Origin: Cupriavidus sp. EM10
Lineage (GTDB): Bacteria > Pseudomonadota > Gammaproteobacteria > Burkholderiales > Burkholderiaceae
Length of the DNA: 64,000 bases
Direction of reading: 5' to 3'
Assembly: GCF_018729255.1 (NCBI RefSeq)
Contig: NZ_CP076060.1
Span: forward strand, 2,790,001 to 2,854,000
Shown: positions 46,216 to 59,823 of the stretch, in pieces
Position numbering within the stretch: the first letter of the stretch is position 1
Layout: each line of letters starts with the position of its first letter
The notes under the pieces: generated by a model
Databases searched by the model: none
The model's input: only the letters and a program-made list of their open reading frames with translations
What the model was told of the DNA's origin: nothing
Position numbers and translations under genes: made by a program

Positions 46216-47156
46216 ATGAATCTGCACCAGTTTCGCTTCGTGCGCGAGGCCGTCCGCCAGAATTTCAACCTGACCGAGGCCGCAAAAGCGCTCTATACAT
46301 CACAACCTGGCGTTTCGAAGGCGATTATCGAGCTGGAGGAAGAGCTGGGTGTCGATATCTTCACCCGCCATGGCAAGCGTATCCGCAGCCTGACCGAGCC
46401 GGGCCGGCGCATCCTGGTATCGGTGGAAAAGATCCTGCAGGAGGTGGAAAGCCTGAAGCGCGTGGGCAAGGATTACGCCGCCCAGGACCAGGGCAACTTC
46501 ACCATCGCCACCACGCACACCCAGGCGCGCTACGCGCTGCCGCGCGTGATCGCCGAGTTCACCAAACGCTACCCCAAGGTGCGGCTGTCGATCCAGCAGG
46601 GCACGCCGGTGCAGATCGCCGACATGATCCTGCACGACCAGGCCGATATCGGCATCGCCACGGAGGGCATCAGCAGCGACAAGAGCCTGGTGTCGCTGCC
46701 CGGCTACCAGTGGCAGCATATGGTGATTACGCCACCTGACCACCCGCTGCTGGAAAAGAAACACCTGACGCTGGAAGACCTGGCCACCTACCCCTGATCA
46801 CGTATGACGTGAACTTCGCCGGGCGGCCCAAGATCGACAAGGCGTTTGCGCTGCGCAACCTGGAGGCGGACATCGTGCTCGAGGCCATCGACGCGGATGT
46901 GATCAAGACCTACGTGGAGATCGGCCTCGGTATCGGCATCGTCGCCGGCCTGGCCTTCGACCCTGAACGCGACCGCAACCTGCGCGGCCTGCCTGCGGGC
47001 CACCTGTTCGGCACCAATGTGACCCACCTTGCCGTCAAGCAGGGCGCCTATCTGCGCAGCTTCGTCTATACCTTCATCGAACTGTTCTCGCCGACGCTGA
47101 ACCGCAAGCTGGTTGAGCAGGCGATGTCCGGGGACCACGAAGCCTACGAACTCTGA
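46216..47156 (+). pseudogene. CysB-like LysR regulator, frameshifted
   Basis: A LysR regulator of 313 residues once repaired. N-terminal helix-turn-helix MNLHQFRFVREAVRQNFNLT, ALYTSQPGVSKAIIELEEEL. The sensor domain has FTIATTHTQARYALPRVIAEF and RLSIQQGTPVQIADMI, both typical of CysB/Cbl. The first frame ends LATYP*; LITYDVNFAGRPKIDKAFAL resumes in the next. The four-C run at 46791-46794 should be five. It is divergent from the sulfate operon, which CysB-type regulators activate with acetylserine as signal. Confidence 0.9.
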
Positions 47157-47183
47157 GCCGGCTTCCGCCCTATCTCTATATAT

Positions 47184-48335
47184 ATGTCAGTCAACGAATC
47201 CCTCCCGACCATCCACTGGACCGAGGACGGCGCCGAGCGCAGCGCGCTGTGGCGGTCCGAAGCCGGCCTGCCGCCGCCCAGGCGCGTGGTGATCGCCGAC
47301 GACCAGACCCAGGCCGATACGGCCTACCGGCTGGCCAGCGAAGGTACCGCCCTGCTGTGGCGCGGCGATTTCCAGAACGCGCGCCAGCTGCTTCAGGCCA
47401 TGGCCCGCCGCGTGGACCGCAAACCCCAGCGCAAGGCGCGCGGTGCCGACAAGGCGCCGGCCAGCCTGACCGAATCGTTCCACAAGCACCGGCTGGCGCA
47501 GTCGCAGCGCGCCCGGACACTGGGCATGCTGCTGCTGCCGTTCGACGCCGGCCACGTGGTGCCGCTGCGCCGTGCTCCCGACGTGCACGAGGCCTGCGAG
47601 CAGGTCTACGGCCCGGCCGATGCCCCCTATGTGGCGTCGATGCGCGAGCTGCTGGGCCTGATCGGCGCCTACGAGTGGCGCCGCAAGGGTGTGGAGATCC
47701 CGGTGCTGGGCGAGCGCATCCATCCCTGGTACGGCGTGTTCTCGCCGGTGCGCGGCGAGTACATCGAACTGGTGGCCAAGGAGCCCCTGCCGTCCACGGC
47801 GCTGGCCTTCGACATCGGCGCCGGTACCGGCGTGCTGGCCGCCGTGCTGGCGCAGCGCGGCGTCAAGCGCGTGGTGGGCACCGACCAGGACCCGCGCGCG
47901 CTGGGCTGTGCCCGCGAGAACATCGACCGGCTGGGCCTGGCGAATCAGGTGGAAATCGTCGAGGCCGACCTGTTCCCCGCCGGCCGCGCCCCGCTGGTGG
48001 TCTGCAACCCGCCCTGGGTGCCGGCACGGCCCAGTTCGCCGATCGAGCACGCGGTGTTCGACCCCGACAGCCGCATGCTGCGCGGCTTCCTGAGCGGCCT
48101 GGCCGCGCATCTGGAGCCGGGCGGCCAGGGCTGGCTGATCCTGTCGGACTTTGCCGAGCATCTGGGCCTGCGTTCGCGCGACGAACTGCTTGGCTGGATC
48201 GATGCGGCGGGCCTCAAGGTGCTGGGCCGTTCCGATATCCGGCCGCGCCACCCCAAGTCCACCGACGCCGACGATCCGCTGTTCGCCGCGCGCAAAGCCG
48301 AAGTCACGTCGCTGTGGCGACTGGCGGCGAAGTAA
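47184..48335 (+). CDS. Class I SAM-dependent methyltransferase (HemK/PrmB-like)
   Basis: A 383-residue protein. The N-terminal half is a helical domain with a basic linker (RRVDRKPQRKARG near 75-87). The C-terminal methyltransferase fold has AFDIGAGTGVLAAVLAQRGV near 208-227 (SAM site), VVGTDQDPRALGCARENIDRL, and the catalytic motif VVCNPPWVPARPSSP near 271-285. NPPW is typical of enzymes methylating glutamine or N6-adenine. The substrate is unknown. It follows the CysB-like gene by 27 bases. Confidence 0.83.
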   Translation: MSVNESLPTIHWTEDGAERSALWRSEAGLPPPRRVVIADDQTQADTAYRLASEGTALLWRGDFQNARQLLQAMARRVDRKPQRKARGADKAPASLTESFHKHRLAQSQRARTLGMLLLPFDAGHVVPLRRAPDVHEACEQVYGPADAPYVASMRELLGLIGAYEWRRKGVEIPVLGERIHPWYGVFSPVRGEYIELVAKEPLPSTALAFDIGAGTGVLAAVLAQRGVKRVVGTDQDPRALGCARENIDRLGLANQVEIVEADLFPAGRAPLVVCNPPWVPARPSSPIEHAVFDPDSRMLRGFLSGLAAHLEPGGQGWLILSDFAEHLGLRSRDELLGWIDAAGLKVLGRSDIRPRHPKSTDADDPLFAARKAEVTSLWRLAAK

Positions 48336-48387
48336 TTTGCGAAACAAGCCACCGCCAGCCACCACCAAACCCATCCAGGAAGCATTC

Positions 48388-49260
48388 ATGACTACCGTGG
48401 CATTTATCGGCCTGGGCGCGATGGGCGCGCCGATGGTCGGTCACCTGATTCGCGCCGGACACACCGTGCGCGCCTTCGTACGCCGCCCCGAAGCGGCCGA
48501 TGCCGCGCGCCAGCTGGGCGCCGAGCCGTTTTTCACGCCGGCCGAGGCCGCACGCGGCGCAGCCGTCGTCGTGACCAACGTGACCTCGTCGGAGGATGTG
48601 CGCCAGGTGCTGCTGGGCCCGCAAGGCGTGATCGAAGGCGCCGCGCCGGGCACCATCTGCGTCGATCACAGCACGATCTCGCCCATCGTCACGCGCGAGA
48701 TCGCCCAGGCGCTGGCCGCCAAAGGCATCGAGGCGCTCGACTGCCCGGTATCGGGCGGCACCATCGGCGCGCAGGCCGGCACGCTGACGATCATGGTCGG
48801 CGGCAAGGCCGAGAATCTGGAGAAAGTGCGACCGCTGCTGGAATGCGTCGGCAAGACGATCACGCATATTGGCGATCACGGCGCCGGTCAGGTGGCCAAG
48901 CTCTGCAACCAGATCGCGCAGGTGGTCAATATCGAAGGTATCGCCGAGGCCATGCGCTTTGCCGGCGCGCAGGGCGTGGATACGGGCAAGGTCTTCCAGG
49001 CCCTGTCCACCGGCTTTGCCGGCAGCCGCATGCTCGATCTGCTGGGTCCGAAGATGGTGTCGCGCGATTTCTCCGCCGGCATCGAATCGCGGCTGCATGC
49101 CAAGGACTTTGGCCTGGCCGCCGACATCGCCGGCGAAATGGGCCTGGACCTGCCCGCCATGCGCGCCACGGCGGCGCAGCTTGGCGAGCTGATGGAACAG
49201 GGCTGGGGCAAGGACGATACGTCGTCGCTGCTGAGGGTGCTGGAACTGAAGCAGCCGTAA
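48388..49260 (+). CDS. NAD(P)-dependent beta-hydroxyacid dehydrogenase
   Basis: A 290-residue member of the 3-hydroxyisobutyrate dehydrogenase / tartronate semialdehyde reductase family. The N-terminal Rossmann motif is VAFIGLGAMGAPMVGHLIRAG. The substrate motif DCPVSGGTIGAQAGTLTIMVGG is near 118-139, and the catalytic Lys lies in GAGQVAKLCNQI near 166-177. HAKDFGLAADIA closes the family pattern. It is closest in feel to 2-hydroxy-3-oxopropionate reductase; the actual substrate is not fixed by context. Confidence 0.88.
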   Translation: MTTVAFIGLGAMGAPMVGHLIRAGHTVRAFVRRPEAADAARQLGAEPFFTPAEAARGAAVVVTNVTSSEDVRQVLLGPQGVIEGAAPGTICVDHSTISPIVTREIAQALAAKGIEALDCPVSGGTIGAQAGTLTIMVGGKAENLEKVRPLLECVGKTITHIGDHGAGQVAKLCNQIAQVVNIEGIAEAMRFAGAQGVDTGKVFQALSTGFAGSRMLDLLGPKMVSRDFSAGIESRLHAKDFGLAADIAGEMGLDLPAMRATAAQLGELMEQGWGKDDTSSLLRVLELKQP

Positions 49261-49284
49261 GGCGCGGGGCCGTGGCTGAGGGGG

Positions 49285-50223
49285 CTAGACGCCCGCGATC
49301 ATCCCCAGCAGCGCACGCGACAGCTGGCTGTCGTCGCGCATCAGGTCATCCATGGCATTGAAGTGATGACGGCCCGGCAGCGCGATATCGTCACGCGCGT
49401 TGCGCGGCCACGCCGCGCGGATCAGCGCGTGCTGCCGGTGGTACTCGCTTGATTCCAGCTCGCCCACGGCCGTGATCAGCGGCGCGCCGGTGGCCGGTGC
49501 CATGAACGCGGGCGACAGGCGCGCCACATCGGCTTCGCTCAGTTGCAGGTCCGCCTGCAGGAAGTCGGCCCGGCGCAGCGGCTCCAGATCGTACAGACCG
49601 CTGATCGACAGTCCGCCCTTGATCAGGTCCGCAGGCAGGTCGTCCCCGAACTGCGGCCACAGCGCGGCCATCAGCATCGTCACCAGATGTCCACCCACCG
49701 AATGCCCGGCCAGGAAGATGCGGTTCCGGTCGTGACCCAGCCGGTCGGCCTCGCGATACAGCCACGCCACCGACTGCATGACCTGCCACACGATGGTTTC
49801 CACCGTCACCGACGGACAGAGCGCGTAGTTCACCACCGCCACCGACACACCGCGGCGAGTTGGCACGCTGGCCACGAAGCTGTGGTCGCGCTTGTCCAGC
49901 GCGCGGAAGTAGCCGCCGTGCAGGAACACCAGCAACGGCGGCGCATCGTCATCGCGCAGCGACGCCGGGAAGTAGTCGAGCGTTTCGGTCGCGGCAAGTG
50001 GCGAATCCGCATCGCCGTAGGCCAGGTTTTCGAAGTACGTCACCATGCCGGCCCGCACCAGTGCCGAATCCGCCGCCCAACGCGCCATGTGGACGGCATT
50101 GTCCGGCACATTGGCGCGATTGTTGTAGGCCTGGGCGTAGAAGGCGGGGTCCTGCGAAGGCAGGGCGGCCAGCGAGGCCAGGCTGGCGGTGGGCGTGGCA
50201 TCGAGGGTCGGCTGGGCAGACAT
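49285..50223 (-). CDS. Alpha/beta hydrolase, possible arylformamidase-like esterase
   Basis: A 312-residue alpha/beta hydrolase. The oxyanion motif HGGYFRALDK is near 100-109, the nucleophile elbow GHSVGGH near 173-179 (Ser175), the acid near ITAVGELESSEY, and the His in GRHHFNAMDDL near 286-296. Similar proteins are kynurenine formamidases and carboxylesterases. No tryptophan pathway genes are close. Convergent with the dehydrogenase. Confidence 0.85.
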   Translation of the reverse strand: MSAQPTLDATPTASLASLAALPSQDPAFYAQAYNNRANVPDNAVHMARWAADSALVRAGMVTYFENLAYGDADSPLAATETLDYFPASLRDDDAPPLLVFLHGGYFRALDKRDHSFVASVPTRRGVSVAVVNYALCPSVTVETIVWQVMQSVAWLYREADRLGHDRNRIFLAGHSVGGHLVTMLMAALWPQFGDDLPADLIKGGLSISGLYDLEPLRRADFLQADLQLSEADVARLSPAFMAPATGAPLITAVGELESSEYHRQHALIRAAWPRNARDDIALPGRHHFNAMDDLMRDDSQLSRALLGMIAGV

Positions 50224-50324
50224 GGCTCTCGGCTCCGGTGAAGTCGCGGCGACACGGCGTTACAAGGTTGCGCGCTATCCTACCGCAACTGCCAGGGCAC
50301 CCTCTTTCCAACGGATTTGCGCAT

Positions 50325-50698
50325 ATGGTCGTCAAGCGCCGGCTGCGCGCCGGCAAGGCTCCACAACTGGGGCCGCCCGATGTGGGCTCCGATGTCGCGG
50401 CTAACGGCGAGCCCGCGCGCTGCCCCTGTGCGGCCGGCCGCTGCTCGACGACGCCAGCACGGACCTGCACCACCCCATACCCCGCAGCCGTGGCGGTCGC
50501 GAGGTAGCCGCGATGCATCGCGTCTGCCATCAGAAGATCCATTCGGTCTTCAGCGAAATCGAGCTGGCCACCACCTACCACGACTGGGACGCCCTGCGCG
50601 CCCACCCGGTCATGGCCGACTTCATCCGCTGGATAGCCCGCAAGCCGCCTGGCTTCTACGACCGCAGCCGCACGACGAACGCGCGGCGAGGACGCTAG
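50325..50698 (+). pseudogene. Small HNH endonuclease family protein, frameshifted
   Basis: A protein of 124 residues once repaired. Reading PARCPLCGRPLLDD, DLHHPIPRSRGGREVAAMHR and VCHQKIHSVFSE gives the HNH zinc pattern (CxxC, HH, CHxxIH). As read, the frame breaks at the four-C run at 50423-50426, which should be five. HNH domains of this size are often stand-alone nucleases of unknown role. It lies between a hydrolase and a tRNA gene, with no restriction partner close by. Confidence 0.78.
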
Positions 50699-50806
50699 GC
50701 CCACAGCTCGATCCGACTGGCCGATTGTTGTCCATGGTGTGGAATTACGGCATAATCGACGGTTCATCATCGCGCGATGTGCATTCCAGCCCATCGCCAA
50801 GCCCAT

Positions 50807-50891
50807 GCCCGGGTGGTGAAACAGGTAGACGCAGGGGACTCAAAATCCCCCGCCGCAAGGCGTGTCGGTTCGAGTCCGACCCCGGGCACCA
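50807..50891 (+). tRNA. tRNA-Leu (anticodon CAA)
   Basis: An 85-base tRNA. The acceptor stem GCCCGGG pairs with CCCGGGC. The anticodon stem GGGGA/TCCCC holds the loop CTCAAAA, giving anticodon CAA. The long variable arm (CGCCGCAAGGCG) marks a class II tRNA, and the T loop is TTCGAGT. A CCA end is encoded. It reads UUG codons. Confidence 0.96.
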
Positions 50892-51032
50892 GCACTTCCC
50901 CAGCACTTCCCCAGCACTTCCCAGCACTTCCCCAGCACTTCCCCAGCACTTTCCCAGCACTTTCCCAGCACTTCCCCAGCACTTCCCCAGCACTTCCCCA
51001 GCACTTTCCCAGCACTTTCCCAGCACTTCCCC
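50891..51032. repeat. 11-bp tandem repeat array attached to tRNA-Leu
   Basis: Thirteen copies of AGCACTTCCCC or its variant AGCACTTTCCC, one copy ten bases long. The first copy begins with the last base of the tRNA CCA end. Variants alternate in a pattern (two TTT copies, three TTCC copies, two TTT copies), which suggests growth by copying blocks of several units. Open frames through it are low-complexity and not believable genes. Confidence 0.95.
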
Positions 51033-51189
51033 AGCCTCTCCGAGCTCCATCCCGAGCGCATTCGCGGGCGCCTCTCCGATATTCCCCTTTCTGCCTTGTC
51101 AGACGCATTCCACTGGCGGCCAGGCCATCGCTTGCTTATGCTCTTGCGTGCGCCTCCATGACAACGACACACCATTCAGGGAATCGAAG

Positions 51190-51939
51190 ATGAATCGTTA
51201 CATTGCTACGGCTGCAGCCATCGGCTGCGCAACGATGCTCGCGGGCTGCGCCGGCGCCAACATGGACAGCCTGACCCAGGCGGGCGGAAGCCTGTTCAGC
51301 GCCGCCACGCTCAGCGACGCCAACGTCAAGCAGCTGTCCGACCAGTCCTGCGCGGAAATGGACAAGAAAAACACCGTGGCCACCGCCGACAGCACCTACG
51401 CGAAACGGCTGGTGAACATCATGAACGGCCTGCAGAACACCGGGCTGCCGCTCGATGCCAAGGTCTACATGACCAAGGACGTGAACGCATGGGCCATGGC
51501 CAACGGCTGCGTGCGTGTCTACAGCGGGCTGATGGACCTGATGAGCGACGACGAAGTGCGCGGCGTGCTGGGCCATGAAATCGGCCACGTGGCGCTGGGC
51601 CACACCAAGCGGGCCATGCAGGTGGCCTACACCACGGCGGCCGCGCGCGGTGCGCTGGGCGCCACGGGCAACGCCACGCTGGCGGCGCTGTCGACATCGC
51701 AAATCGGCGAACTTGGCGAAACCTTTATCAACGCGCAATTCTCGCAACGCCAGGAAAGCGAGGCGGACGACTATTCGTTCGACCTGCTGACCAAGAACGG
51801 CGCCAACCGGCAGGCGCTGGTCACGGCCTTCCAGAAGCTGGCCAAGCTCGATGGCGGGCAATCGAGCCTGCTCAGTTCGCATCCGGGCTCCGACGCGCGG
51901 GCCAAGCATATCCAGGACCGGATCGCCAGCGGCAAGTAA
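51190..51939 (+). CDS. M48 family metalloprotease lipoprotein
   Basis: A 249-residue exported lipoprotein with the lipobox LAGC ending at Cys20. The zinc motif HEIGH is at residues 129-133, with the third ligand Glu191 in SEADDY. The closing SSHPGSDARAKHI is typical of the LoiP/YggG type of outer-membrane protease. GAATCGAAG before the ATG gives only a weak ribosome site. Such enzymes help quality control of envelope proteins. Confidence 0.9.
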   Translation: MNRYIATAAAIGCATMLAGCAGANMDSLTQAGGSLFSAATLSDANVKQLSDQSCAEMDKKNTVATADSTYAKRLVNIMNGLQNTGLPLDAKVYMTKDVNAWAMANGCVRVYSGLMDLMSDDEVRGVLGHEIGHVALGHTKRAMQVAYTTAAARGALGATGNATLAALSTSQIGELGETFINAQFSQRQESEADDYSFDLLTKNGANRQALVTAFQKLAKLDGGQSSLLSSHPGSDARAKHIQDRIASGK

Positions 51940-51982
51940 TTCCGCCAGGCGGCGCGTCCGCCTTTGGCCTTCGTCTCACGCC

Positions 51983-52010
51983 TCTTGCCCCGCCATGCCG
52001 TGGCGGCAAG
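51983..52010 (+). terminator. Possible terminator after the M48 lipoprotein gene
   Basis: CTTGCC and GGCAAG form the outer stem with GCCA and TGGC inside. Only GGTTTCCTT follows, so the T run is weak. Confidence 0.4.
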
Positions 52011-52170
52011 GGGTTTCCTTCCCCCGCTCCCTCCCCTCAAGACATAGCCGTTTGCTTGATTGCGTTTAATACGCTTTCAAAAGCTTTCAGTACGCGCCAA
52101 CGTCGCCCATGCCGATAATGCCTCACGCCTGCGGACCCTCCGCATGGCTTGCCGTGAGCCATAGGGAGGC

Positions 52171-53886
52171 ATGCGCCGCGTCATGGAGTCCGTTTCCGCC
52201 CTGCTTGCCGGACAACCGGAGATCGCGCTGTTCCTGGCCCTGGCCGTGGGCCATGCGGTGGGCGCGATCCGCTTCGGACCGTTCCAGCTGGGTGGCATTT
52301 GCGGCACGCTGATTGCCTCGCTGCTGATCGGCCAGAGCGGCGCCCGGCTGGACGACGACGTCAAGAACGTGGCGTTTGCCGTGTTCATCTTTGCGCTCGG
52401 CTTCACGGGCGGACCTCAGTTTTTTGCCAATGTGGCGCGTGAATGGCGCATCGGCGTGCTGTCGCTGGTCGAGGTATTCGTATTGCTGGCGCTGCTGGCG
52501 ATTGCCGTGCCGCTGCTGCACCTGGACCCCGGCACCGCCTCGGGCCTGCTGGCCGGCGCGGCCACCGAATCGGCGGTGATCGGCACGGCCTCCGAGGCCA
52601 TCGCGCGGCTTGCTTTGCCGGCCGATGCCATCCGCGTGCTGCAGACCAATATCGTCACCGCCTACAGCGTCACCTACCTGTTCGGCCTGATCGCCATCGT
52701 GCTGTTCACCAGCCAGCTGGCCCCGGTGCTGCTGCGGCAGAACCTGCGCGAAGCCGCCACCCGGCTGTGGCACAAGCTGGGCGGGCAGAACGACATGGCC
52801 GACAACCAGATGACGGCCCTGCCGTTGATCGTGGCGCGCGTGCTGCGCGTGGACCATATGGCGGGCAGGACCGTGCTGGAGGCCGAGCACGACGTGGCGC
52901 TGGGCGTGACAATCCGGCGCATTCGTCGCGATGGCGATACCTTCCGTCCCGGCCCCGAGGAAGTGCTGCGTGGCGGCGACGTCGTGCTGGCGGTGGGCCG
53001 GCGCGACGCGATGGTGCCGTTTGCCGCCGCCGTCGGCCGCGAGATGCCCGAGGAGCCCGGCATGGACGCCGTGGTGCAGGCCGAACAGTCGGTGCTGCTG
53101 ACGCGCCGCGAGGTGGTCGGCCTGACGCTGGCGCGGCTGCGCCAGAGCGTGGATGTGGGCATGGGGCGCGGCGTGTATGTATCGCGTATCACGCGCATGC
53201 AGCATGCCATGCCGATCCTGCCCGAAACCGTGCTGGAGCGCGCCGACGTCGTCACGCTGTCCGGCCCCGACCAGGCCCTGCGGCGCGTGGTGCCCGAGCT
53301 GGGCTATCCGGTCATCCCGACGATCCGCACCGACTTCGTCTTCCTGGGCATCGGCGTGCTGCTGGGCATGCTGATCGGCTCCTGGAGCGTCAAGGTGGGC
53401 CAGGCCGACCTGACGCTCGGCGTGGGCGGCGGCTGCCTGGTGTCGGGCCTGGCCTTCGGCTGGCTGCGCGCCCGGCTGCCGGTGATGGGTTCGCTGCCGG
53501 CACCGGCCGCCGAAATCCTGAAGGACTTCGGGCTGGCCACGTTCATCGCCGCCGTCGGCCTGTCGGCCGGCCCCGACGCGCTGCGCCTGATCGAGAAGTA
53601 CGGGCTGATCCTGCCCATCGCAGGCGTGCTGATCTCGGTCATCCCGGCCGCCGTCTCGCTGTTCATCGGCCACCGCTGGCTGAAGCTCGACATGCCGATC
53701 CTGCTGGGCGCCGTGGCCGGGCAACACTGCAGCACGCCCACCATCATGGCGCTGACCAACGCCGCCGGCAACGGCACGCCGGTCATCGGCTACACGATCA
53801 CCTACGCCATCTCCAATGTCCTGCTGCCATTGCTCGGCCCGATCGCCGTGGCGATGGCCGGCGCGCTGGCTTCTGCGCCGCCGTAG
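52171..53886 (+). CDS. aspT: AspT/YidE-type transporter, first of two
   Basis: A 571-residue polytopic antiporter of the aspartate:alanine exchanger family. Two membrane halves: LALAVGHAVGAIRFGPFQLGG near 20-40 and FLGIGVLLGMLIGSWSVKVG near 391-410. Between them are two RCK-C (TrkA-C)-like domains (EVLRGGDVVLAVGRRDAMVP). The second half has LKDFGLATFIAAVGLSAGPD. Ribosome site AGGGAGG lies only one base from the ATG at 52171; Met-5 at 52183 is 13 bases away, so the start is uncertain. It shares its layout with the next gene. Confidence 0.85.
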   Translation: MRRVMESVSALLAGQPEIALFLALAVGHAVGAIRFGPFQLGGICGTLIASLLIGQSGARLDDDVKNVAFAVFIFALGFTGGPQFFANVAREWRIGVLSLVEVFVLLALLAIAVPLLHLDPGTASGLLAGAATESAVIGTASEAIARLALPADAIRVLQTNIVTAYSVTYLFGLIAIVLFTSQLAPVLLRQNLREAATRLWHKLGGQNDMADNQMTALPLIVARVLRVDHMAGRTVLEAEHDVALGVTIRRIRRDGDTFRPGPEEVLRGGDVVLAVGRRDAMVPFAAAVGREMPEEPGMDAVVQAEQSVLLTRREVVGLTLARLRQSVDVGMGRGVYVSRITRMQHAMPILPETVLERADVVTLSGPDQALRRVVPELGYPVIPTIRTDFVFLGIGVLLGMLIGSWSVKVGQADLTLGVGGGCLVSGLAFGWLRARLPVMGSLPAPAAEILKDFGLATFIAAVGLSAGPDALRLIEKYGLILPIAGVLISVIPAAVSLFIGHRWLKLDMPILLGAVAGQHCSTPTIMALTNAAGNGTPVIGYTITYAISNVLLPLLGPIAVAMAGALASAPP

Positions 53887-53966
53887 CTGTGCCCGGCATG
53901 CGGGGGTGCCACGGGTGCCCGCGCATGCGCCCCTGCCACCCGAGTCACGCTTTACAGGAGGTTCCC

Positions 53967-58365
<4,399 letters not shown>

Positions 58366-58407
58366 CTTGTCTCGGGGCTGCTTTGTGTGTGGCGGGTTCG
58401 GGACCCT

Positions 58408-59823
58408 TCAGTCGGCCAGCAGGCGGGCGCGCGCTTCGGCAAACAGCCGGCCCGCATCCCCTTGAAGCGGATGCACACCGTGCTGCAAGCGGCACGTGCC
58501 GCCCGTGCGGACTTCCGCTAGTGTCTCATGTCCGTGGCTGGCGAACACGTAAGTAGCCAGCGCGTGGGCGCCGTCGAGCCCCGCCAGCGTGGGATGCTGG
58601 CCGTCCAGCACCAGGAAGTCGGCACGCTGCCCGGCCGCCAGGCCCGCCACCGGCCGCGCCGCCGCGCGCGCGCCGCCCGCCACCGCTTCGAGCCAGAGCC
58701 GGTCGGCTACTTGCGGATGCCGCTCCGATGCCAGCACATTGCGCCGCTGCAGGCCCAGCCGCTGCCCGTATTCGAAGGTGCGCAACTCCTCGGCCACGCT
58801 GACGCTGGCGTGGCTGTCCGAGCCGATGCCCCACCACCCCTGCTGCGCCAGGTACGGGGCGGCCTCGAACACGCCATCGCCCAAGTTGGCCTCGGTGGTC
58901 GGGCAGATGCCCGCCACGGCGCCGCTATGGGCCAGCCGGCGGCGTTCGTCCCAATCCATGTGGGTGGCATGGACCAGGCACCAGCGATGGTCCACGGGCG
59001 CGTGGTCGAGCAGCCATTCCACGGGCCGCACGCCGTTGGTGGCCAGGCAGTCGTCCACTTCCTTCTGCTGCTCGGCGATGTGGATGTGCACAGGCGCGGC
59101 GGCGTCCATCGCATGCAGCGCGGCCACGGCCTGCGTCAGGCTGCGCGGCGGCACCGCGCGCAGCGAATGCGGCGCCAGCCCCAGCCTTGCCCCGTAGGCG
59201 GCGCAGTGCGGCGCCAGCTTTTCCAGCAGCGCCAGCATGGCGTCCGTATCGTTCAGGAAACGGCGCTGGTCGTGCTGGGCGGGCTTCTCGCCAAACCCGG
59301 CCGTCTGGTACAGCACCGGCAGCAGCGTCATGCCGATGCCGGCGGCCTGCGCTGCGCGCAGCAGCCGCAGCGACATCTCGGCGCGGTCCGCGTATGCCTT
59401 GCCGTCGGGATCATGGTGGACATAGTGGAACTCGCACACGCTCGTGTAGCCGGCGCGCAGCATCTCGATATAGAGCTGCGTGGCGATGGCCTCCAGCGCG
59501 TCGGGCGACAGCCGCAGCGCAAAGCGGTACATCAGCGTGCGCCAGCTCCAGAACGAATCGCCGCCGGCGGGATCGTCGTCGGGCGACACGCTGCGGTACT
59601 CGGTCAGCCCCGCAAACCCGCGCTGGAACGCATGCGAATGCAGGTTCGGCATGCCCGGCAGCACGGGACCGGCGGCCTGCGGCACCGATGGATCGGGTGC
59701 GGCGCCGGCCGCAACGGCGGTGACGGCCGTGAAGACGCCGCGGGCATCCCACTCCAGCAGCACGTCGCGGGCCCATCCGTCGGGCAGCAGCGCATGGCGC
59801 GCGAACAGTTGGCCGGCGCTCAT
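58408..59823 (-). CDS. hutF: Formimidoylglutamate deiminase
   Basis: A 471-residue amidohydrolase-fold enzyme that turns formiminoglutamate into N-formylglutamate and ammonia. Metal-site motifs: [16 protein letters not shown] near 55-70, [14 protein letters not shown] near 229-242, [11 protein letters not shown], and [10 protein letters not shown] near 316-325. The ATG at 59823 overlaps the hutI stop. Its presence with hutG shows the formylglutamate route rather than the direct formamide route. Confidence 0.94.
   Translation of the reverse strand: MSAGQLFARHALLPDGWARDVLLEWDARGVFTAVTAVAAGAAPDPSVPQAAGPVLPGMPNLHSHAFQRGFAGLTEYRSVSPDDDPAGGDSFWSWRTLMYRFALRLSPDALEAIATQLYIEMLRAGYTSVCEFHYVHHDPDGKAYADRAEMSLRLLRAAQAAGIGMTLLPVLYQTAGFGEKPAQHDQRRFLNDTDAMLALLEKLAPHCAAYGARLGLAPHSLRAVPPRSLTQAVAALHAMDAAAPVHIHIAEQQKEVDDCLATNGVRPVEWLLDHAPVDHRWCLVHATHMDWDERRRLAHSGAVAGICPTTEANLGDGVFEAAPYLAQQGWWGIGSDSHASVSVAEELRTFEYGQRLGLQRRNVLASERHPQVADRLWLEAVAGGARAAARPVAGLAAGQRADFLVLDGQHPTLAGLDGAHALATYVFASHGHETLAEVRTGGTCRLQHGVHPLQGDAGRLFAEARARLLAD

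Noticed and set aside
50891..51032. CRISPR array next to tRNA-Leu
   Set aside because: The units are 11 bases with no spacers and no cas genes; it is a simple tandem repeat.
50807..51189. tRNA attachment site of an integrated island
   Set aside because: No integrase and no second copy of the tRNA 3' end were seen within the window.
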